Assembly: GCA_017962085.1 (NCBI GenBank) | Contig: JAGCWA010000045.1 | Coordinates: 1 to 45,967, forward strand | Source: Paludibacteraceae bacterium | GTDB taxonomy: Bacteria; Bacteroidota; Bacteroidia; Bacteroidales; Paludibacteraceae | Length of the DNA stretch: 45,967 nt | Reading direction: 5' to 3' | In this document: positions 39,172 to 45,967 of the stretch, piece by piece | Layout of the letters: every line of letters starts with the position of its first letter | Position numbering within the stretch: position 1 is the stretch's first letter | Notes under the pieces: generated by a model | Seen by the model: only the letters and a program-made list of their open reading frames with translations | Database searches by the model: none | What the model was told of the DNA's origin: nothing | Position numbers and translations under genes: made by a program

Positions 39172-42100
39172 ATGGATAATTTTATACATAAATTTTGGGA
39201 TATGGGTGTGATAGGAAGGAGTTGTGTGTCGGGACTCAAGCGATGTGTATGTTTTTGCCTGTTGCTTGTCTTCTCGGTGTCCATGGCGCATGCTGCTATT
39301 GTGATTCAACGTACGGGCGCTTCGTATAGCACTTTACTTGACGCTGTCAACGCTTCCCAAAATAATGATGTATTGGTGCTGACTTCCAATACGAATTTGA
39401 CAAATTCGAATGGAGATGCAGTTACTATAGACAAAACTTTAGCAATCCGTGGTAATGGATATTCCATAGTTAGAAACAACACAAGAAGTACACTTAACAT
39501 ACGAAATACTTTATCCGTACAGAATCTTACATTTAATGGAAATAATCTAACATCAAATAGTATATCTACGTATTTTATTTCTTTGGCAAAAAATGGAAAT
39601 AACACAGGAAGTCTCATTATGGATAATTTATCATCCATAAAAAACGTAGATGGTTCCCCTGCTGTATATTTAAACAATGGTTGTGTATTAATGGGAGGTG
39701 TTGTTGAAAATAATACAAACAATAGTAGTAAGCAAGGAATTGTTTTTATCAACAACAAGGACTATTTAATTAATGTAATTATTAGAAATAACACTATTAA
39801 TGCGAGTGATAATGCGACTGCAGTTGTATATATGTCTCAAAACGGAGGAAATTTAATTAATTGTTTGCTGTATTCAAATAAGAAAGGCAATGATACAAAA
39901 CAAAAGTCTGCTGTTAGGGTCTCGTCCAATTGTAACATCATCAATTGTACAATTGTAGATAACAATGGATTGTATGGCGTTAAGTCTGACAATGCAAATT
40001 CCAAAATTTATAATTCAATAATCTATGGCAATACATATGGTGTTTCTGGAAGTTATATAAAATCAAATTCTTGTATCCAAGGGGGTAATACAAACGACAA
40101 CTGCATCAACTCCAATCCACTCCTAAATGCCGACTATACTTTATCAGACAATTCGCCTTGTGTGGATGCAGGTGGTAATGGATACTACAACACATCCACA
40201 TATGGAAACGAGGATTTGGCAGGCAATCATCGTATTGAAGATGTCATCGATATGGGTGCATACGAGTTGAAAAAACTCCCACTTTGCGAAGTGAGGATTC
40301 AAGCGAATAAGACAGCGGATGTGCGTTGGGGCGATTGGATCGAATTTTCTGTCGAAAATGAAGGGGCTGTAAATATACGGGATGAATTCCAATGGCAGGG
40401 TAGCTTGGATGGTCATACGTGGACGGACATTTCTGGTGCGACGCTGGATGAACTTAAAACACAGGTCAAGAACGATTCTCCTCTGCTTTATCGTATGCAA
40501 ATCACAAGAAATAACGATGTTTGCTATACTAATGTCATCTCCCTTTCGCTTGCACCATGCAGCATATCATATGAGTTGGTGGGCCCAAGTGTGCGTAAAT
40601 TGAGCGATAAAGTCTACGAGGTGCAGGCGGGTTCGTCGTTCTCCGTCAAGATTAACAGTGTGAATGCCACCATCACTTCCGCTTCCTTGGAGAAAAAATT
40701 GTTGCAAAGGGAAGTCCTTGGCACTGCAACCGTTGCTGACCGTGTGGATGCCACCGGCAGCTGGTATTTCGACTTTAATAATTTGGATGATAGTTATGAT
40801 CTGAAACTTAGTTATAACTCAGATTGCGGCAGCCTAAGCAATCGATCCTTTATTGTTCGTCCGATTTATCAGTGTACGTCTACAAACTCGGAAGTGATAT
40901 GGTTCGATAATTTTGGAGACATCAGTAGCAGTAGAGGTCAATATACATATACTGATTACTCTAATCCGAATAACCTTGTAACCAGAACGGTCAATGCGGA
41001 TAGCCGTTCGTGCGACGGAGAAAATTTCTATTCTGTTAAGGATTACCAAAATGCGGTGGTGGAACATGCCTATGGGTACACATCCAGCTATGGGCACAGT
41101 GGTGATGGTGATGTGCAGGATGGGCACTATGCCATTTTGGAAAACTCGATCTATTCCATGTGTGGATCCCGGGATCAGACGGGAAATTTTGCGGATCATA
41201 CAACGGGACGTGGTGCCATGCTATTTGTTAATTTTGCGAAAAATTCCAGAAACACAAAAATATATCGCCGTCCTTTCTCTGTGAAATGTGATGATGCGTA
41301 TGTGATTATATCAGTTTATATCGCGAATGCGAACAAGTTGGTGAATGCGACATGGGAACAGCAGGCGGCCTTAGAGGAGGTGAACCTCCGTATGGATATC
41401 CGTGATGGAGTTGCGACGAATGCTCCAATTGTGGCGCGTGCGTACACAGGTAACATTCAAAGCCGTGATGCTTGCCCTGAGTGGCATAACTTATCCGCTC
41501 GTTTCAAAGCTCAAAAGGGACACACTTATTATTTGGAGTTGACCAACAATAAGAATGGTGGTGCGGGAAACGATGCCTTGATCGACGATATCTCCATTAC
41601 GGTTTGCTATCCGGAGGTGGCGGTCTCCGATAAGCCTGACTATGTGCTGGACGCTCCAAGACATTTGGATATTTGTGGTAGACGAAGTACGGAAGCCACA
41701 CTGTATGTTAACAGTGCGGAGGATGTCAGCAAGTTTTATGACACACCGACTTATCTGTTTCAATATGAAGAATCGGACGGTGTGTGGAAAAATTTGGACA
41801 CAGTTCCGCCAGTCTTCTCAACGGAGGATCATTATACCATCAGCACTTCGGATGCACGTTTGTCGAATGGAATGAAACTCCGTGCTTTTGTGGCGAAGGA
41901 TAGTGTGGATATCAGCTCTGTCATTGCTTATTACAATTCGCATAATAAAACATACCCTGATCCTACTTGCGACTTGCTATATGGTGTCTTTACGGGCTAT
42001 ACGGTCTCGTTCTTCCCTGGCATGGGTAGTCTCGACAATGTTTTGCAGGCTGCCTGTCCGTCGGATATTGTGACGTTAGAATCGGAGGGAGGAGCTGGAT

Positions 42101-45100
42101 TTGTCGAGTTCCAATGGTATGATAAGGATATGAACATGATAGAGGGTGCGACGACATCGTCATATAGTTTTGAGATGGGGAAAACGACCCAGACATATAT
42201 CCTTGTTGCTTCTGCAGAGAATAATGTCTGCCCAGATACCGCTGTCTATCGTACGTCATTGAAGCGGGATGTTTCTCTGATTTGCTCGGATACGACACTA
42301 TATTCGGAGTCGAATGGTTGCTTTGCGGATTATGAACTTAAACTCCCGGATGTGTTGGTTTGCGGTGCGGAATATATTTCGTATAAGTATAGAAAGGACC
42401 CTTCTTCCGCGTTCGTGGACTACGTGAATGGCGCACATCTTACTGTAATGGACGGCGATGATATAGAATGGTCCGTGATAGTGGATGGAGACGCAAGTTT
42501 GGCGGATATGTGCACCCAGCATGTAACCGTTGTGGATACGGTTCGCCCTGAGGTCCCGACTTTCGGAGATGTGCAGGCCTTGATGTCTGGAGACTGTCAA
42601 TATGAAATCCCTGATCTAAGGGATTTGGTTTTGGCTAGTACGACTGACAATTGCGAGGTGGACGAGTCATATTTTGTACAGAGCCCAAGTGCGGCATCTT
42701 TGTATCCTCAAACATCTTCCGAACAACGGGTTGATGTTTCGGTTGAAGTGAAGGATGTTTCGGGGAATATCCGTATGGCTACTATTACTGTGGTGATCCC
42801 TGCAAATGAACTTTTGGCGAAAGCGCCAGACGATGTCTCTGTCTGTCGGGGAGCGTCGGTCCTTTTGTCCTCAGAGGTGGAGAACCCTAATGGTGATGTG
42901 TCTTATGTTTGGAGTAATGGTTCAACTTCTAAAGACATTACTGTGTCACCAAACACAACGACTACCTATGAGGTGACGGTGACTGATGCGAATGGTTGTA
43001 CATCTTCAGATGATGTGACGGTGACGGTTAACCCATTGGTTGAACTCTCGGCGACGAATCTGGTGCAGACGGTCTGTGTGAATGTCTCCATCATGGATGT
43101 TGTCATCACTTCTGCTAACGCTATAGTGACAACAAACACTTTGCCGATTGGTTTGACGTTCAGCAACGGCAGAATTAGTGGCACGCCGACTACACCAGGA
43201 AATTATTCGGTTACCATTACCGCTAATAGCGATCAGATACCAGCCTGTGAATCGAAAACCTTGACGTTCAGCTTGGTAGTAAACCCTTTGCCAACATTTA
43301 GTGCCACGAAAACGGATGTTCTTTGCAAAAATGATGGGAATGGCTCAATTTCAGTCCTCTCCACCAGTGGCTCGATGCCATGCCAATATTCGATAGATGA
43401 TGGTGATAATTACCAACTGTCAAATGTATTTAATGACTTGGTGCCTGGCTCGTATGGGGTTAAGATAAAAGATGGGAATGGTTGTGAATCCAATACTTCT
43501 TCGATTTCTATCACAGAACCGAATGCTTTGTCTGTCTCTATTTCTGCCCCGGAGGAAGGTTGTCCTAATAGAGAATACTCGTTTAATGCTCTTGTGACAG
43601 GTGGAACGACTCCGTACGTATACCAATGGTCAGGTGATCTTTATGGTACGAGTAGCTCTGCCGTTTTGTCAACGGTGAAAGAGTGTAAAAGTTATTCGGT
43701 ACGATTACATATAGAAGACGCCAACGGATGCGTGGCGAATGCTTCTGATGTGACGTTCACAACGGTGGATGCGGTGGCGCCGACGATTTCAGGCACCCTC
43801 GCACCAATCACGGTGACGGGTTGCGGTCAGTCGGACGTGCCTGCTGCGACGAACACGATAGCCTATCTGACAGCCAATGGATTGACTATCTCGGACAATT
43901 GTACCGCTAATGCGGATCTGACGGTTACTTCGTCGGATGCGGCCATGACGGGCACCTGCGCGAAGACAGTCATCCGTACCTATACGGTAACGGACAAGTG
44001 CGGCAACTCCAGCACGGCGACACAGACCATCACGGTAAATATCGATGCGACCATCACGATGACGGGCGGCACAAACAACAAGACGGTGGAGTGCTTGGCG
44101 GATGTGGTGGCACCTGATCAACTGACACCGAGCGTGATGCCGACGGTGACGGACGCCTGCGGTACCCCGTTGGAGAACCCTGTCTATGTCAGGACACCGA
44201 ACATCAGCGGTTGCGAGGGTACAGTGACCTACACGTACACCTACATGAACTGTGATGGGAAGAGCCGTGATTGGACCTTCACCTACACGGTAAAACACAG
44301 TACGGCGCCGAAGGAGGAGGGTACGCCTGTATCCACATCCAGCACAGTGCAGTGCTTGGCTGATGCCACCGCACCTACAACGTTGCCGGTGGTGAAAGAT
44401 GTCTGCGGCAACACGCTGACGGCACCTGATCCAGTGGTGACGGACAATCCTGCGTCGCTGACCTGCGAAGGTACAAGAACCTATACCTACACGTATGAGG
44501 ATTGCGCGGGCAAGACGTTCGTTTGGGTCTACACCTACAATATCGAGAAGAACGCACCGGTCATCGCATCGGAAGGCTACGCAACCTCATCGTACATCAC
44601 CTGCATAGACGAGGACATCACTCCGACGTCGGCTATGATTCCTTCCGCAACGAACAGTTGTGGGGAGGTTGTCACCCCAACCATGGTACGCACCACGGAC
44701 TGGAGCGGCGGCAAGGAGAACTGCACCGGCAAGATCATCTATACTTATACCTACACGGACTGCGGAGAGAGCAGCGTCTGGACGTACACCTACAACCTGA
44801 ACGACAACGTGAAGCCGACGTTCAACGCTATCTCACCGTTGACCGTGAACTGTAGTGCGGCGGATAGGGATGCAACCATCTCGGCATGGTTGAACGGAGT
44901 GACGGCGACGGACAACTGCGGCACACCGACAGTCACCAACAACTACGCATCACTCTCCTTGCCGGCAAGCGGATGCGGCACAGTGGAGGTGACCTTCACG
45001 GCCACGGACGCCTGCGGCAACACCAGCACGACGACGGCCGACATCGTTGTGGAGGACAATACGGCCCCTGTCATCGGCGCAGTGTCTGACCTCACACTCA

Positions 45101-45967
45101 CCTGTGACGACACAGAGAACGACACGAAGATCACCTCTTGGCTGAACAGCGTGACCGCCACGGACAACTGCGGAGCGGTTACCCTGACGAACAACTATAA
45201 TTCCGCGAGCCTGCCGACGAACGGCTGCGGCACGGTGACAGTGACCTTCACGGCTGCGGACGAGTGCGGAAAGACCAGCACGGCTACGGCCAACATCATC
45301 GTGGAGGACAAGACGGACCCAGTCATCAGCATAGTCTCTAACCTTACACTCGCCTGTGACGATACGGAAAACAACACGAAGATCGCCACCTGGCTGAACA
45401 GCGTGACCGTCACGGATAATTGCGGGCAGGTTACCTTGACGAACGATTATGACGCAGCGAGCCTACCGACGAATGGTTGCGGCACGGTGACAGTGACCTT
45501 CACGGCCACGGACGCCTGCGGCAACACCAGCACGACGACGGCCGACATCGTTGTGGAGGACAATACAGCCCCTGTCATCGGCGAGGTGTCTGACCTCACA
45601 CTCGCCTGCGACGATACGGAAAACAACACGAAGATCGCCACTTGGCTGAACAGCGTGACCGCCACCGATAATTGCGGGCAGGTTACCTTGACGAACGATT
45701 ATGACGCAGCGAGCCTACCGACGAATGGTTGCGGCACGGTAACAGTGACCTTCACGGCTGCGGACGAGTGCGGAAAGACCAGCACGGCTACGGCCAACAT
45801 CATTGTGGAGGATGAGACGGCCCCTGTCATCAGCACAGTCTCTAACCTTACACTCGCCTGCGACGATACGGAAAACAACACGAAGATTGCCACCTGGCTG
45901 AACAGCGTGACCGTCACGGATAATTGCGGGCAGGTTACCTTGACGAACGATTATGACGCAGCGAGCC
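39172..45967 (+). CDS. Giant secreted modular adhesin-like protein, 3' end outside the window
   Basis: One frame stays open from the ATG at 39172 to the window edge (2,265 codons). An in-frame ATG at 39202 is an alternative. A signal peptide ends near MAHA-AI (about residue 41). A right-handed beta-helix domain follows (about 45-365), closing with VIDMGAYE, as in choice-of-anchor Q proteins. Next come Ig-like parts, a jelly-roll-like domain (about 565-820, ending LIDDISITVCYP), further Ig-like parts, a PKD-like module (WSNGSTSKDITV, about 1245), a putative Ig module with GTPTTPGNYSV, an SprB-like module (CKNDGNGSISV, about 1383) and then four-cysteine HYR-like repeats from about residue 1530 to the edge. 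Such build-up is typical of Bacteroidota surface adhesins, often type IX secreted; the C-terminal sorting domain that would prove it is not visible. Confidence 0.9.
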   Translation, partial: MDNFIHKFWDMGVIGRSCVSGLKRCVCFCLLLVFSVSMAHAAIVIQRTGASYSTLLDAVNASQNNDVLVLTSNTNLTNSNGDAVTIDKTLAIRGNGYSIVRNNTRSTLNIRNTLSVQNLTFNGNNLTSNSISTYFISLAKNGNNTGSLIMDNLSSIKNVDGSPAVYLNNGCVLMGGVVENNTNNSSKQGIVFINNKDYLINVIIRNNTINASDNATAVVYMSQNGGNLINCLLYSNKKGNDTKQKSAVRVSSNCNIINCTIVDNNGLYGVKSDNANSKIYNSIIYGNTYGVSGSYIKSNSCIQGGNTNDNCINSNPLLNADYTLSDNSPCVDAGGNGYYNTSTYGNEDLAGNHRIEDVIDMGAYELKKLPLCEVRIQANKTADVRWGDWIEFSVENEGAVNIRDEFQWQGSLDGHTWTDISGATLDELKTQVKNDSPLLYRMQITRNNDVCYTNVISLSLAPCSISYELVGPSVRKLSDKVYEVQAGSSFSVKINSVNATITSASLEKKLLQREVLGTATVADRVDATGSWYFDFNNLDDSYDLKLSYNSDCGSLSNRSFIVRPIYQCTSTNSEVIWFDNFGDISSSRGQYTYTDYSNPNNLVTRTVNADSRSCDGENFYSVKDYQNAVVEHAYGYTSSYGHSGDGDVQDGHYAILENSIYSMCGSRDQTGNFADHTTGRGAMLFVNFAKNSRNTKIYRRPFSVKCDDAYVIISVYIANANKLVNATWEQQAALEEVNLRMDIRDGVATNAPIVARAYTGNIQSRDACPEWHNLSARFKAQKGHTYYLELTNNKNGGAGNDALIDDISITVCYPEVAVSDKPDYVLDAPRHLDICGRRSTEATLYVNSAEDVSKFYDTPTYLFQYEESDGVWKNLDTVPPVFSTEDHYTISTSDARLSNGMKLRAFVAKDSVDISSVIAYYNSHNKTYPDPTCDLLYGVFTGYTVSFFPGMGSLDNVLQAACPSDIVTLESEGGAGFVEFQWYDKDMNMIEGATTSSYSFEMGKTTQTYILVASAENNVCPDTAVYRTSLKRDVSLICSDTTLYSESNGCFADYELKLPDVLVCGAEYISYKYRKDPSSAFVDYVNGAHLTVMDGDDIEWSVIVDGDASLADMCTQHVTVVDTVRPEVPTFGDVQALMSGDCQYEIPDLRDLVLASTTDNCEVDESYFVQSPSAASLYPQTSSEQRVDVSVEVKDVSGNIRMATITVVIPANELLAKAPDDVSVCRGASVLLSSEVENPNGDVSYVWSNGSTSKDITVSPNTTTTYEVTVTDANGCTSSDDVTVTVNPLVELSATNLVQTVCVNVSIMDVVITSANAIVTTNTLPIGLTFSNGRISGTPTTPGNYSVTITANSDQIPACESKTLTFSLVVNPLPTFSATKTDVLCKNDGNGSISVLSTSGSMPCQYSIDDGDNYQLSNVFNDLVPGSYGVKIKDGNGCESNTSSISITEPNALSVSISAPEEGCPNREYSFNALVTGGTTPYVYQWSGDLYGTSSSAVLSTVKECKSYSVRLHIEDANGCVANASDVTFTTVDAVAPTISGTLAPITVTGCGQSDVPAATNTIAYLTANGLTISDNCTANADLTVTSSDAAMTGTCAKTVIRTYTVTDKCGNSSTATQTITVNIDATITMTGGTNNKTVECLADVVAPDQLTPSVMPTVTDACGTPLENPVYVRTPNISGCEGTVTYTYTYMNCDGKSRDWTFTYTVKHSTAPKEEGTPVSTSSTVQCLADATAPTTLPVVKDVCGNTLTAPDPVVTDNPASLTCEGTRTYTYTYEDCAGKTFVWVYTYNIEKNAPVIASEGYATSSYITCIDEDITPTSAMIPSATNSCGEVVTPTMVRTTDWSGGKENCTGKIIYTYTYTDCGESSVWTYTYNLNDNVKPTFNAISPLTVNCSAADRDATISAWLNGVTATDNCGTPTVTNNYASLSLPASGCGTVEVTFTATDACGNTSTTTADIVVEDNTAPVIGAVSDLTLTCDDTENDTKITSWLNSVTATDNCGAVTLTNNYNSASLPTNGCGTVTVTFTAADECGKTSTATANIIVEDKTDPVISIVSNLTLACDDTENNTKIATWLNSVTVTDNCGQVTLTNDYDAASLPTNGCGTVTVTFTATDACGNTSTTTADIVVEDNTAPVIGEVSDLTLACDDTENNTKIATWLNSVTATDNCGQVTLTNDYDAASLPTNGCGTVTVTFTAADECGKTSTATANIIVEDETAPVISTVSNLTLACDDTENNTKIATWLNSVTVTDNCGQVTLTNDYDAAS
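44050..44808 (+). repeat. Three degenerate 84-residue Tyr/Thr-rich modules in the adhesin
   Basis: Modules start near 44050, 44302 and 44551. Each has the order C(L/I)..., a (D/N)xCG, a C.G....YTYTY, a DC.(G/E) and a W.(Y/F)TYN-like end. They diverge in sequence at most other positions, so they are older duplications than the repeats after 44809. Confidence 0.75.
44809..45967 (+). repeat. Tandem 252-bp repeats in the adhesin (4.6 units to the edge)
   Basis: Units begin at 44809, 45061, 45313, 45565 and 45817, exactly 252 bases (84 codons) apart. Each encodes four cysteines in the settings C(D/S), DNCG, NGCGTV (SGCGTV in the first) and D(A/E)CG. The units from 45061 on are very similar, the last one cut by the window edge. 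Subtypes alternate: 45061 and 45565 share VIGxVSDLTL and ADECGKTSTATANI; 45313 and 45817 share VISxVSNLTL and VTVTDNCG. Confidence 0.93.

Noticed and set aside
39007-39309. Minus-strand frame of 100 codons in the adhesin leader
   Set aside because: It overlaps the signal peptide part of the adhesin, is AT-rich and has no family features.
44809-45967. Direct repeats considered as a CRISPR array
   Set aside because: The unit is 252 bp, fully coding, with no short repeat and spacer pattern.

Overview
The window looks like a chromosomal segment of a Bacteroidales bacterium (phylum Bacteroidota); family and species cannot be fixed from sequence alone. Signs are the many -7 boxes of the form TAnnTTTG, an NADP-type glutamate dehydrogenase next to meso-diaminopimelate dehydrogenase, Bacteroidota-style lipoproteins and beta-barrel proteins, a PorE-like OmpA protein, and a giant adhesin built from SprB-like and HYR-like modules. 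Most of the window is moderately GC-rich; two stretches, 23.5-25.1 kb and 38.9-40.2 kb, are clearly AT-rich.

Layout. 1-132: the end of an rRNA operon (5S rRNA and terminator). 0.2-4.5 kb: a secreted protein, a membrane-anchored peptidoglycan glycosyltransferase and the NAD(P)HX repair enzyme Nnr. 4.7-7.8 kb: RNase R and a lipoprotein coupled to it. 8.0-13.4 kb: an ABC-F ATPase, then leftward genes for a lipoprotein nuclease, a FadL-like outer-membrane protein and a very low-complexity Tyr/Ser-rich secreted protein. 13.5-21.6 kb: a rightward run of prmA, a Pif1-like helicase with HRDC and HTH tails, an LD-carboxypeptidase lipoprotein, radA and a TPR protein. 21.6-23.5 kb: an NlpC/P60-LysM cell-wall hydrolase and a SanA-like membrane protein. 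23.5-25.1 kb: an AT-rich remnant of a type I restriction-modification locus holding an intact DUF1016/YhcG nuclease gene between a possible hsdM tail and truncated hsdS and other fragments. 25.2-30.8 kb: ddh, gdhA, and the operon TPR protein - lipoprotein - aroE, all leftward. 31.0-36.4 kb: a secreted FGE-like protein, a WG-repeat protein and a Rel (p)ppGpp synthetase/hydrolase. 36.5-38.5 kb: a PorE-like TPR/beta-propeller/OmpA protein. 38.5-39.2 kb: a gene-free stretch full of palindromic repeats. 39.2 kb to the edge: a reading frame of more than 2,265 codons for a secreted modular adhesin, still open at the window end.

The most striking feature is this adhesin. It starts with a signal peptide and a right-handed beta-helix, passes through Ig-, PKD- and SprB-like modules, and ends in window with 84-residue four-cysteine repeats whose DNA alternates between two subtypes, giving a 504-bp higher-order unit. 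It lies near a divergently transcribed gene with the domain order of the type IX secretion component PorE, so export by that system is a reasonable but unproved idea. Other items worth attention are the restriction-modification scar, two families of dispersed intergenic repeats, an intrinsic terminator that runs almost into the start codon of the nuclease gene, and an apparently leaderless cell-wall hydrolase gene.
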